Assembly: GCF_006716465.1 (NCBI RefSeq)
Contig: NZ_VFPB01000002.1
Span: forward strand, 1 to 64,000
Length of the DNA stretch: 64,000 bases
Source: Pseudoxanthomonas sp. 3HH-4
GTDB taxonomy: Bacteria > Pseudomonadota > Gammaproteobacteria > Xanthomonadales > Xanthomonadaceae
Direction of reading: 5' to 3'
The notes beneath the pieces were generated by a model. That model ran no database searches. It was not told the DNA's origin and worked only from the letters and a program-made list of their open reading frames with translations. The stretch's first letter is position 1, and each line of letters begins with the position of its first letter. Position numbers and translations under genes: made by a program. Shown piece by piece: positions 1-6,109 of the stretch.

Positions 1-2
1 TT

Positions 3-44
3 TCTCGCGACCGGTATGTCGAGCTTTCACGGAGCTGCCCCTAA
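3..44 (+). CDS. Partial cassette ORF (C-terminal 13 codons)
   Basis: Only the end of an open frame is present, reading SRDRYVELSRSCP then TAA. The TAA lies inside the R'' core of the first attC, as in seven other cassettes of this array, which supports this frame over the other two, neither of which stops at the R''. The 5' part is outside the window and the function is unknown. Confidence 0.45.
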   Translation, partial: SRDRYVELSRSCP

Positions 45-98
45 CAATTCATTCAAGCCGAACCCGCTTCGCGGGTCGGCTTAATTCTGGTGTTAGAC
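39..98 (+). other. attC site 0
   Basis: 60-bp integron recombination site: R'' CCCTAAC at 39-45, hairpin core with CCCGCTTCGCGGG, and R' GTTAGAC at 92-98. It closes the partial cassette on the left and precedes cassette 1. Confidence 0.95.
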
Positions 99-114
99 CT
101 TATTGGAGAGATCC

Positions 115-459
115 ATGCAGCTCAAAGAGTTCGTGTCACAAGCTCTTGTCGACATCATCGAAGGGGTGCGCGACGCTCAAGGCAAGGTCAATCTGCCAGG
201 AGCGCAAGTCAATCCCCACATCAATAGCGGTACCGCCGAGTTAACTAAGCTCGGGATGGCTTGGGCAAGCGGTCGTGCAGCTCATTTGGTTCGGTTCGAT
301 CTGGCAATTACTGCAACCGAAGGTTCTGGCACAAAAGGTGGAATTGGAGTTCTGGCTGGCGCTATCAATCTCGGCAGTAGCGGTCAATCAAACTCTGAGA
401 ATGTCACCGCATCAAGGATTCAGTTCGCTGTTCCAGTTACTCTCCCAGACGCTAGCTAA
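115..459 (+). CDS. Cassette 1: hypothetical protein, Trypco2-like
   Basis: 114 aa, soluble, with no signal peptide. The N-terminus (MQLKEFVSQALVDIIEGVRD) is a helix, followed by a beta-rich half with an FDLAITATEG strand, a Gly/Ser-rich turn and a final ASRIQFAVPVTLP strand. This helix-plus-sandwich layout resembles Trypco2-type accessory proteins that occur beside trypsin-like or NTPase conflict genes. That assignment comes from memory of the family pattern and is tentative. ATG 115 is chosen because GGAG at 105-108 sits 6 nt upstream. The cassette spans 93-514, and its ends GTTAGAC and GTCTAAC are reverse complements. Confidence 0.7.
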   Translation: MQLKEFVSQALVDIIEGVRDAQGKVNLPGAQVNPHINSGTAELTKLGMAWASGRAAHLVRFDLAITATEGSGTKGGIGVLAGAINLGSSGQSNSENVTASRIQFAVPVTLPDAS

Positions 460-460
460 G

Positions 461-520
461 GTCTAACAATTCATTCAAGCCGACGCCGCTTCGCGGCGCG
501 GCTTAATTCAGGCGTTAGGG
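461..520 (+). other. attC site 1
   Basis: R'' GTCTAAC at 461-467 and R' GTTAGGG at 514-520. The central hairpin is GCCGCTTCGCGGC rather than the commoner CCCGCTTCGCGGG, which shows compensatory change in the folded stem. It ends cassette 1. Confidence 0.95.
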
Positions 521-527
521 CGCACTG

Positions 528-1052
528 GTGAGTACCTCGGACGTGCAACAAGAAGCCAATCCAAGAGCTCGCTTCTTCAATGAGGCTGGCGACTGCATTC
601 CGCCGTTCGTGGATTCGTCGTGGCGCGGATGCTGCCTAAACCGCGACCGCTTCGACGCGACAATGATGCCTCGCTTCTTGTTTGAGGCGCTCATGGCCGC
701 AACCGGCTCCAAAGAGTTTTGCGTCGCCTTCTATACGCCGGAGCAACCTCCGGCCCTAGGTGTCGCACCCAGTTGGGCCGCGTTCCATGCCGTAACTAGC
801 CGTCCCGCTAACCAGTCACTAGAGCACGTTCTCTCTGATCCATCAGGCAATTGGGCCGTACTCTGCGAGCTAGATGTAGTCGTGTTGGGCGCTTCGCCAG
901 AGATTGCAGCTCGCATCGACAATGAGCTTGAGCAACATGGCACCAGCCTCAAGCAGATGACCGTCTGGGACTATCCAGATACGCTCTCCCCAGATCCACG
1001 GTACGCGTACATGCGGGCAGTCGTCGGCCTGGAGCCCGCGGGTGCGCCCTAA
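528..1052 (+). CDS. Cassette 2: hypothetical protein
   Basis: 174 aa, begins at GTG 528, 13 nt after the cassette boundary, with no clear ribosome-binding site. Soluble, mildly acidic, with no signal peptide, transmembrane segment or catalytic motif that I recognise. Aromatic and Cys residues cluster in the N-terminal third and an Asp/Val-rich strand (LCELDVVVLG) lies near residue 120. The stop TAA at 1050-1052 is part of the attC R''. Cassette ends match over 12 bp (GTTAGGGCGCAC at the start, its complement at the end). Function unknown. Confidence 0.7.
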   Translation: MSTSDVQQEANPRARFFNEAGDCIPPFVDSSWRGCCLNRDRFDATMMPRFLFEALMAATGSKEFCVAFYTPEQPPALGVAPSWAAFHAVTSRPANQSLEHVLSDPSGNWAVLCELDVVVLGASPEIAARIDNELEQHGTSLKQMTVWDYPDTLSPDPRYAYMRAVVGLEPAGAP

Positions 1053-1106
1053 CAATTCATTCAAGCCGAAGCCGCTTCGCGGCTCGGCTTAATTCAGGCG
1101 TTAGCG
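1047..1106 (+). other. attC site 2
   Basis: R'' CCCTAAC at 1047-1053 and R' GTTAGCG at 1100-1106, with central hairpin GCCGCTTCGCGGC. It ends cassette 2; extended end pairing reaches 12 bp. Confidence 0.95.
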
Positions 1107-1112
1107 CCCTCA

Positions 1113-1646
1113 ATGCAGATTCGCGATTACAACGGCAAAGGCAACTGGAGCGTTGGCGCCGTCCAGAGCAGGCACTTGGAGTATTGCGCTCGTCTGGGAG
1201 TTCAGGCACCCCGCTCGCTTCAGCCAAAGACTTACGTGCGGCCTGACACGACCTGGATCTACCCAATCATGGAGCCAGTCATAGAGGGCATTAAGGCCGG
1301 CGATCCAGCATGTGCAACCCTAGGCGTCGAGTTCATAGAGCAGGACAGCACCTTTCCTTTCGGGCGCACACTCAAGAGCAATACCGCCCGAGCTTTAAAG
1401 AACGCAGACCTATCGCAGGCCCTCAAGACACGCATAAAGCGCCGAGTGGCGGCCATGCTAGCTGACGGCAATACACCTCGCGAGTTCAAGGAGTACGCGC
1501 GCCTACTCCGCAAAGTCGGTTTCGATGATCTTTGGCCCCGGATGGTGGCATCAGCACCCATTGGCAATAAGTACGCTATGCGACATTTCGCTTACTTTCG
1601 TGCAATCCAAGAGCGCTCTCCCGCAGTTGTGTCGGGCGGGCGCTAA
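1113..1646 (+). CDS. Cassette 3: hypothetical protein
   Basis: 177 aa, ATG 12 nt after the cassette boundary. It begins MQIRDYNGKG and is basic and helical in its C-terminal half (ALKTRIKRRVAAMLADG, then EFKEYARLLRKVGF). No signal peptide or membrane segment. I do not recognise a catalytic motif. The basic helical C-terminus could bind nucleic acid or a partner protein, but this is speculation. The stop codon is embedded in the following attC, so the ORF fills essentially the whole cassette. Confidence 0.7.
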   Translation: MQIRDYNGKGNWSVGAVQSRHLEYCARLGVQAPRSLQPKTYVRPDTTWIYPIMEPVIEGIKAGDPACATLGVEFIEQDSTFPFGRTLKSNTARALKNADLSQALKTRIKRRVAAMLADGNTPREFKEYARLLRKVGFDDLWPRMVASAPIGNKYAMRHFAYFRAIQERSPAVVSGGR

Positions 1647-1700
1647 CAATTCATTCAAGCCGAACCCGCTTCGCGGGTCGGCTTAATTCAGGCGTTAGCG
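1641..1700 (+). other. attC site 3
   Basis: R'' CGCTAAC at 1641-1647 and R' GTTAGCG at 1694-1700, with central hairpin CCCGCTTCGCGGG. It ends cassette 3; the ten-base end sequence GTTAGCGCCC pairs perfectly with GGGCGCTAAC. Confidence 0.95.
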
Positions 1701-1703
1701 GGC

Positions 1704-2144
1704 ATGGGGAGATTGTCGCAACTTGCCGTTCTCTTAGTTTCAGCTTTGGCAGGCTGCGACAGCATTGATGTCGCGGAGACTTCATACCCTGACATGGCGG
1801 CAGCAGCTTCGCGCGGCGGCATTTCAAGCGGCTGGATTCCCGAGTGGCTCCCCGCCAGCGCAACACAGCTTCGTGAGATCCATAATATCGACACAAATGA
1901 GAGCGCCCTGGCATTCAATATCTCAAACAGAGATAGCTGGCGCCCACCAATCCAGTGCAAATTTGTTATGCCTTCTGTCATTGTCCCATCACGTTATCGT
2001 CCGTCGTGGTGGCCGGACGCGGTCGAGCTAGACCGCTCGTATACGTTCTATAGTTGCCCAAGTGATGTATCACCCACATCGATGTTTGTTGGCATTCACA
2101 AAGCTGGCGGCCGTGGATTGCACTGGCGCGTCTCTGCCCGCTAA
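1704..2144 (+). CDS. Cassette 4: putative lipoprotein
   Basis: 146 aa. The N-terminus carries a lipoprotein signal peptide (hydrophobic SQLAVLLVSALAGC, lipobox LAGC with Cys at about residue 18). The mature part contains GWIPEWLPASATQLREIHN and NTD-type motifs (DTNESALAF) that I have seen in a widespread family of small uncharacterised gammaproteobacterial lipoproteins; the role is unknown. It is expected in the periplasm or on the inner face of the outer membrane. ATG lies 9 nt after the cassette boundary without a ribosome-binding site. The stop lies in the attC. Confidence 0.75.
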   Translation: MGRLSQLAVLLVSALAGCDSIDVAETSYPDMAAAASRGGISSGWIPEWLPASATQLREIHNIDTNESALAFNISNRDSWRPPIQCKFVMPSVIVPSRYRPSWWPDAVELDRSYTFYSCPSDVSPTSMFVGIHKAGGRGLHWRVSAR

Positions 2145-2198
2145 CAATTCATTCAAGCCGAACCCGCTTCGCGGGTCGGCTTAATTCTGGTGTTAGGC
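2139..2198 (+). other. attC site 4
   Basis: R'' CGCTAAC at 2139-2145 and R' GTTAGGC at 2192-2198, with central hairpin CCCGCTTCGCGGG. It ends cassette 4. Confidence 0.95.
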
Positions 2199-2216
2199 CC
2201 CGCAGCAGGGTTCACG

Positions 2217-2561
2217 ATGACCACGCAGTCCTCGACAGCATCAGATGGTCGGCTATTCGCAGTTGTCGCAACGACGTCGTTGCTTCTCTTTGTTCTTTCT
2301 TACATCGCCCTTTGTCTAGTCGTGCTGCGCAAGCCCGACTGGCTACCTACCGGTTCGATCTTGAGCGCCTCGCTTATTGGTCCACCTTATTGGCTCGTTT
2401 GGGGACCCGGGGCACACACCATGTTCTGGGGCTCCACTCTCGCGGTTGCGGTCGTCGCAGCTATTGGCGCGTGTTCGCGCGTGCTTGTGCTGCCTTGTGC
2501 CGGGCTTTGCTTTCTCGTGTGGCTTAGTTCAGGATTTCTTGCAGTGGCCATGTCTGTCTAG
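2217..2561 (+). CDS. Cassette 5: small membrane protein
   Basis: 114 aa with three to four predicted transmembrane helices: about 15-38 (LFAVVATTSLLLFVLSYIAL), 48-62, 68-85 and 90-112. It has no recognisable domain. ATG 2217 is chosen over the GTG inside attC (2190); AGGG about 6 nt upstream is a weak ribosome-binding site. The cassette ends pair with a single mismatch (GTTAGGCCCCGC against GCGGGGTCTAAC), a sign of drift after insertion. Unknown inner-membrane protein. Confidence 0.65.
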   Translation: MTTQSSTASDGRLFAVVATTSLLLFVLSYIALCLVVLRKPDWLPTGSILSASLIGPPYWLVWGPGAHTMFWGSTLAVAVVAAIGACSRVLVLPCAGLCFLVWLSSGFLAVAMSV

Positions 2562-2570
2562 ATGGGCGGG

Positions 2571-2630
2571 GTCTAACAGATCATTCAAGCCGAACCCGCT
2601 TCGCGGGTCGGCTTAATTCTGGTGTTAGGC
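2571..2630 (+). other. attC site 5
   Basis: R'' GTCTAAC at 2571-2577 and R' GTTAGGC at 2624-2630. The spacer reads AGATCATTCAAGCC instead of AATTCATTCAAGCC. It ends cassette 5. Confidence 0.95.
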
Positions 2631-2635
2631 ATGCT

Positions 2636-2956
2636 ATGAGCCACTCACTTGAACCCTTAAAGGATCCCCGAGAATGGACAGTTACGCGCTACTGCGTTGA
2701 TCTATCGCCAGACACGTCTGCTCCAATATCGGTAGCAATCACACTGCAGCACAACGGCGGCTCCATTCGCACGCTCGTCTTTAGCAACCCTAGGTTCGAG
2801 CAGTTTGGCCCCTTCCAGGTACCGCAACTGCAGCACATTCAAGTAAAGAGCACCGCAGATCGTGGGTGGGAGTCCGAGGCTAGCCTTGAGGTTTGCGAGC
2901 TACTGGAAGACCAAAGCACTCTGTTCTGGGCATCGTCCGTCGAGGCGCATGCCTAA
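2636..2956 (+). CDS. Cassette 6: hypothetical protein
   Basis: 106 aa, acidic, soluble and beta-rich (PISVAITLQHNGGS, SIRTLVFSNPRF, HIQVKSTADRGW). No signal peptide. No family recognised. It starts 11 nt after the cassette boundary, and its stop lies in the attC. The cassette ends pair over 11 bp through GCATGCCTAAC. Confidence 0.65.
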   Translation: MSHSLEPLKDPREWTVTRYCVDLSPDTSAPISVAITLQHNGGSIRTLVFSNPRFEQFGPFQVPQLQHIQVKSTADRGWESEASLEVCELLEDQSTLFWASSVEAHA

Positions 2957-3010
2957 CAATTCATTCAAGCCGAACCCGCTTCGCGGGTCGGCTTAACTCA
3001 GGTGTTAGAC
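2951..3010 (+). other. attC site 6
   Basis: R'' GCCTAAC at 2951-2957 and R' GTTAGAC at 3004-3010. The 3' arm reads CTTAACTCAGG, a variant of CTTAATTCNGG. It ends cassette 6. Confidence 0.95.
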
Positions 3011-3025
3011 AGGGGAGATGGTTTC

Positions 3026-3496
3026 GTGGGGATTGAGGTTCTAGTTTCACTGCTGGCTGGCTTACTCAGCATGACCCTTGGTGGGCTTGCCTCGACGGAA
3101 GCGATCCGTAAGGCTGTGAGACACATTCTCAACATACAGACTGCGCCAGCTGAAAAGAGTTACAGCGAACGGCTTTCTGAACTTACCGCTAGCCTAACCG
3201 ATGCATCTGAACAAGTAGATTCCGTGCTTTCCGAGCTTTCTCGCGTAGCTCAAGAGAAAGAGAGGGCCGCCCTGAAACTGGCGGAGGAACTCGCTGAACT
3301 AGAGGACAAGGAGCTAGAGCTAAAGCAGCGTGTTGACGCGCTTCAGAATATGCCGCTCCCAGCAGTTGAGCACTTTGCCAAAATTATTGGATCAGGTGAG
3401 AAACGTAGCGCAAAGCGCGACTACTTCCTTTTTGGGGCTGGCGTCATAGTTAGCACCGCGATCGCGATCGGCTTAAAACTACTTGGGCTTGGCTAA
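3026..3496 (+). CDS. Cassette 7: membrane protein with central coiled coil
   Basis: 156 aa. Transmembrane helix at about 1-20 (VGIEVLVSLLAGLLSMTLGG), a long charged helix at about 50-115 rich in Glu/Lys/Leu heptads (KLAEELAELEDKELELKQRV), then a second transmembrane helix at about 138-155. The layout is a membrane-anchored coiled coil with both ends in the membrane. GTG 3026 is chosen because AGGGGAG at 3011-3017 lies 8 nt upstream; an upstream in-frame GTG at 3002 is inside the attC. Function unknown. The topology would suit a membrane-stress or defence accessory role, but nothing proves it. Confidence 0.7.
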   Translation: MGIEVLVSLLAGLLSMTLGGLASTEAIRKAVRHILNIQTAPAEKSYSERLSELTASLTDASEQVDSVLSELSRVAQEKERAALKLAEELAELEDKELELKQRVDALQNMPLPAVEHFAKIIGSGEKRSAKRDYFLFGAGVIVSTAIAIGLKLLGLG

Positions 3497-3502
3497 GGCC
3501 CT

Positions 3503-3611
3503 GTCTAACAATTGGTTCAAGCCGAGCCCGCTTCGCGGCCACGGCAGAGCGCCGTAGGATTGTCACTCTGCCGTGGCCGCAAAGCGGGCCGGCTTAACTC
3601 AGGCGTTAGGG
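3503..3611 (+). other. attC site 7, enlarged variant
   Basis: 109 bp instead of 60. R'' GTCTAAC at 3503-3509 and R' GTTAGGG at 3605-3611 are normal. The usual apical loop is replaced by a long hairpin with arms 3526-3549 and 3566-3589. The arms pair over 24 positions with one mismatch (3534/3581) around a 16-nt loop. Confidence 0.9.
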
Positions 3612-3617
3612 GGCTGT

Positions 3618-3908
3618 GTGAGTTGGTGGCGCGGTCAAAATCTTGAAGGCCCGTTGCACGGCCCTGATGGCCGTTCTTGGCACTTCCTTGTCTGGCACGG
3701 CTCACTGGACAATCTTTACTCGCAGCGCATCTTTTTCTGGGATGAGGCAAGATCCGAAACTGGCTTCATAGAGCTGAAGGATGGTGACACTTTGCACATC
3801 GCTAAAATCCGCGATCGCCAACGCAAAGTCGTGCGAGATGCAGCATACCGCGCAAGGTGGTTTCAGCCATTGGAGTTCCCAATTGAGCGTCACTGGCCAG
3901 CCCCCTAA
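3618..3908 (+). CDS. Cassette 8: hypothetical protein
   Basis: 96 aa, Trp-rich (VSWWRGQNLEGPLHGPDG; seven Trp), soluble and slightly basic. GTG 3618 lies 12 nt after the cassette boundary, matching its neighbours; a longer frame from 3573 would start inside the attC hairpin and is less likely. The stop TAA is within the attC R''. Cassette ends pair over 12 bp (GTTAGGGGGCTG). No recognised domain. Confidence 0.6.
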   Translation: MSWWRGQNLEGPLHGPDGRSWHFLVWHGSLDNLYSQRIFFWDEARSETGFIELKDGDTLHIAKIRDRQRKVVRDAAYRARWFQPLEFPIERHWPAP

Positions 3909-3962
3909 CAATTCATTCAAGCCGAACCCGCTTCGCGGGTCGGCTTAATTCCGGTGTTAGGC
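3903..3962 (+). other. attC site 8
   Basis: R'' CCCTAAC at 3903-3909 and R' GTTAGGC at 3956-3962, with central hairpin CCCGCTTCGCGGG. It ends cassette 8. Confidence 0.95.
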
Positions 3963-3999
3963 GGCACATGGGCCATCCTCGCATTCACAGTGACAGGCA

Positions 4000-4305
4000 A
4001 TGAATCATCCGAGCATTCTCGCCTTCGTAGAGCAGCAAGACGGTGTGCCGCGGGCCGATGGACTATTGCTTTATGGGCGAGAGGACCTTGCTGAGAGAAA
4101 CACGACATTCGAGGTAGCTAACTACGTTCCCGGCTACTTGCTTGTTGGAGACGATAGTGGTGGTCGTGGGTTACTTGTCAGCTGCGCGCGACCGGCCCAT
4201 CCCGTCTACATCTGTGGCCTTGGAGCTCTGGCATTGGAGGAGTTAACTCCCTTGTCAGACTCCCTTCGTCTCTGGGCTGAGTCCGGGTGTCCACTTCCTC
4301 GTTAG
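4000..4305 (+). CDS. Cassette 9: hypothetical protein, SUKH-like pattern possible
   Basis: 101 aa, acidic and soluble. Features such as NYVPGYLLVGDDSGGRGLLV (about residues 40-60) resemble the core of SMI1/KNR4 (SUKH) immunity proteins, where a Gly-Asp-Asp-x-Gly-Gly segment is typical; the protein is shorter than usual for that family. The call is tentative. An 11-codon frame begins at ATG 3968 and ends in TGA overlapping the ATG at 4000-4002 (ATGA), so translation may be coupled. Cassette ends pair over 13 bp. Confidence 0.6.
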   Translation: MNHPSILAFVEQQDGVPRADGLLLYGREDLAERNTTFEVANYVPGYLLVGDDSGGRGLLVSCARPAHPVYICGLGALALEELTPLSDSLRLWAESGCPLPR

Positions 4306-4320
4306 GGGTGTTAGTGTGCC

Positions 4321-4380
4321 GCCTAACAATTCATTCAAGCCGAACCCGCTTCGCGGGTCGGCTTAATTCCGGTGTTAGGT
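4321..4380 (+). other. attC site 9
   Basis: R'' GCCTAAC at 4321-4327 and R' GTTAGGT at 4374-4380, with central hairpin CCCGCTTCGCGGG. It ends cassette 9. Confidence 0.95.
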
Positions 4381-4384
4381 GCCT

Positions 4385-4750
4385 ATGAAGCAATTGGTTT
4401 TCTTGCTTGCTTTAACCTCTGCAACTGCATGCAGCTCGCAACCTCCTGGGGTGAGGAATGCACCTATGGAAACTCCCGAAGCAACCTGCGGTACGATGCT
4501 TGGAGATGGCTGGGTCCTTACCAATCCGCCTGAGATCAGTCGTGAGCTTCTTGCCATGGCAGGCGTCTCACGACAGCCTGAAGCTATCTTGTGGTACTTG
4601 AGCGAGCCAGCTTCCTACACTGCATGCGTGCAGCTAAAGTCGACTCATGAGTGTAGCTATGCAGCGCATACCTTCACTCAGCTTCCCGAGCATGAGGGTA
4701 GAAACTGGGCCTACCTGAGTGGTTCGGTGAAGCGGCAATGGTGCATGTAG
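4385..4750 (+). CDS. Cassette 10: putative lipoprotein
   Basis: 121 aa. The N-terminus MKQLVFLLALTSATACSS is a short lipoprotein-type signal with Cys16 after an A-T-A lipobox; the -3 Ala is less common than Leu, so plain secretion is possible. The mature part has four further Cys (CGTM, ACVQ, HECSY, WCM near the end), suggesting disulfides in the periplasm. ATG lies 10 nt after the cassette boundary without a ribosome-binding site. No family recognised. Confidence 0.65.
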   Translation: MKQLVFLLALTSATACSSQPPGVRNAPMETPEATCGTMLGDGWVLTNPPEISRELLAMAGVSRQPEAILWYLSEPASYTACVQLKSTHECSYAAHTFTQLPEHEGRNWAYLSGSVKRQWCM

Positions 4751-4765
4751 CAATCACTGGACGGC

Positions 4766-4825
4766 ACCTAACAATTCATTCAAGCCGAACCCGCTTCGCG
4801 GGTCGGCTTAATTCCGGTGTTATGC
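4766..4825 (+). other. attC site 10
   Basis: R'' ACCTAAC at 4766-4772 and R' GTTATGC at 4819-4825. This R' breaks the GTTAG form seen elsewhere, and the next cassette's R'' (GCATAAC) changes to match it. It ends cassette 10. Confidence 0.95.
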
Positions 4826-5187
4826 GTGGGTAGGTGTGTTGGTGTTGTCGGCTTCGGTGATGCTGCAGCCTCCGCTCCGGCGCTGGCTTCGGCGTTGATC
4901 GGTAGCTGATCTGTTCGACTCGCTCGCACTCCCCCCACTTCGCTTCAATCGGCTTCGGGCGCATCGCGTTCGCGCCGCTCGGCAAAGGATGGCTTCATGG
5001 CTTACGGATTGGCGGCGCTCTCGGCTTCGATCTTTGCTGGCCTCGACCTGCCCCGTGCTGGCGGAAGCTTTGTCCGTGCTCCCTGGTCTCCCAGCCCCGT
5101 TGCGGGCCACCGGCTTCGGGTTTACCTTGGCGCGCATAACAGTTCGTCCAAGCCGAACCCGCTTCGCGGGTCGGCTTAACTCAGGTG
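4820..5187 (+). mobile_element. Cassette 11: cassette without a convincing ORF
   Basis: The cassette body 4826-5131 carries no open frame with a plausible start that stays inside the cassette on the + strand. The two short + frames run through the attC and end in attC-encoded residues. A 105-codon minus-strand frame (5137-4820) starts in the R'' and is Arg/Ser low-complexity, so I treat it as accidental. The sequence is dotted with GGCTTCGG-type motifs. It could be a regulatory, RNA-coding or decayed cassette. Confidence 0.6.
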
Positions 5188-5193
5188 TTAGGC
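5134..5193 (+). other. attC site 11
   Basis: R'' GCATAAC at 5134-5140 and R' GTTAGGC at 5187-5193. The spacer is AGTTCGTCCAAGCC, the most divergent in the array outside site 7. It ends the ORF-less cassette 11. Confidence 0.95.
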
Positions 5194-5204
5194 AGCATTA
5201 GACA

Positions 5205-5573
5205 GTGCAACGTTATCCTCAATCTCGGCTGATACTCCTAGACGCTTACGCCGTCCAGCTAACGTGGATACTGACACTAGTTTTCCTTGCCGTGCTTGGC
5301 CTCGTGATTCTGATCGGAGCGCATATGCACCTCTTCTATGCTTCACTTGCTCTTGCCGCACTCGCGCTTCTATTGCATGTTGCCCTTGCCCTGTCGCACA
5401 GTTGTCCAAAATGTGGCAAGCATCCGACTATCCAGGGGTTTGCACCGCCGCATCCGAGCGTAGCATCCGACGGGGACGCCGCATGGGCTACAGTCGTTCG
5501 TGACGTCCTCAAAAAACGAGCATTTACTTGCTTTCACTGCGGCAGTAGTTTCCGTGTCTCGGATGCTGCCTAA
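5205..5573 (+). CDS. Cassette 12: membrane protein with C-terminal zinc ribbon
   Basis: 122 aa, GTG start 17 nt after the cassette boundary. Two transmembrane helices at about 20-40 (LTWILTLVFLAVLGLVILIG) and 44-64 are followed by a cytosolic tail with two CxxC pairs (CPKCGKH at about 69 and CFHCGSS at about 112), typical of a zinc ribbon. The pairs are about 40 residues apart. Role unknown; the layout is that of a small membrane-tethered zinc-ribbon protein. Cassette ends pair over 12 bp. Confidence 0.7.
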   Translation: MQRYPQSRLILLDAYAVQLTWILTLVFLAVLGLVILIGAHMHLFYASLALAALALLLHVALALSHSCPKCGKHPTIQGFAPPHPSVASDGDAAWATVVRDVLKKRAFTCFHCGSSFRVSDAA

Positions 5574-5627
5574 CAATTTATTCAAGCCGAACCCGCTTCG
5601 CGGGTCGGCTTAATTCTGGTGTTAGGC
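5568..5627 (+). other. attC site 12
   Basis: R'' GCCTAAC at 5568-5574 and R' GTTAGGC at 5621-5627. The spacer reads AATTTATTCAAGCC. It ends cassette 12. Confidence 0.95.
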
Positions 5628-5632
5628 CCCGC

Positions 5633-6064
5633 ATGAAGCTAGTCGGATTCTCAATTTCAGAAGACTTCATCGCGCTACAGCGCAGCCCTGATCATTATGA
5701 CCTCCATAACAACTTTGAGTTTCAAGGCTTGTCGTACAACCCGACGCAACGGACGCTGGACCTGCGCTGGCGTCGCGGTGTCGGGGGGTGGGTAAAGCCG
5801 ATGGAGCCATCCGAGTTGCTCCTCTCCTTTACCGGCGTGTATTTGTTCAAAGCCCAAGAACGAGATCCGGCCATACCGTTCACGGAGGATGACTGCCTTG
5901 ACTCCATCGGCTTCATCTGGGATGAACTAGTGGCCGAGATGCGGGGGTTCACCTCAAACCAACCTGGAGAGGGCTGCACCCATCTCGTAGCCACTTTCAT
6001 GAGCGGCTTTAGCATTAAGGTCGGCGCCGATTCCGTGGTGTTGCATTCCGCGGGCGGAGCCTAA
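5633..6064 (+). CDS. Cassette 13 (last): hypothetical protein
   Basis: 143 aa, soluble, acidic and beta-rich (FEFQGLSYNPTQRTLDLRWRR; LLLSFTGVYLFKAQERD), ending THLVATFMSGFSIKVGADSVVLHSAGGA. The pattern suggests a small immunity- or binding-type protein, but I cannot name a family. ATG lies 11 nt after the cassette boundary. The cassette's end core differs from its start by one base. Its attC lacks an R', so this cassette is probably locked in place. Confidence 0.65.
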   Translation: MKLVGFSISEDFIALQRSPDHYDLHNNFEFQGLSYNPTQRTLDLRWRRGVGGWVKPMEPSELLLSFTGVYLFKAQERDPAIPFTEDDCLDSIGFIWDELVAEMRGFTSNQPGEGCTHLVATFMSGFSIKVGADSVVLHSAGGA

Positions 6065-6109
6065 CAATTCATTCAAGCCGAACCCGCTTCGCGGGTCGGC
6101 TTAATTCAG
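6059..6109 (+). other. attC site 13, truncated (array end)
   Basis: R'' GCCTAAC at 6059-6065 and the hairpin core are intact. After GGCTTAATTCAG the sequence continues CAACTGTC instead of GGCGTTAG, so the R' site is lost. This marks the right boundary of the integron, 54 bp from the end of lolD. Confidence 0.9.

Larger units (their letters stand above)
1..6109 (+). mobile_element. Chromosomal integron gene-cassette array (distal part)
   Basis: Fourteen near-identical attC sites occur, all in the same orientation. They separate thirteen complete cassettes plus the 3' end of one cassette that runs off the left edge. Each attC has an R'' ending TAAC, a central hairpin around CGCTTCGCG and an R' starting GTTA. 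The first bases of each cassette are the reverse complement of the R'' at its own end, which is the signature of cassettes inserted by integron recombination. No integrase gene or attI is visible, so they should lie left of base 1. GC is visibly lower than in the backbone. The array ends next to lolD with a truncated attC. Confidence 0.95.

Noticed and set aside
4820..5137. 105-codon minus-strand frame filling cassette 11
   Set aside because: Starts in the attC core, is Arg/Ser low complexity and runs against the orientation of every other cassette.
42..6109. CRISPR-like regular repeats
   Set aside because: The 60-bp repeats are separated by 300-600 bp gene-sized segments and have attC structure; they are integron sites.
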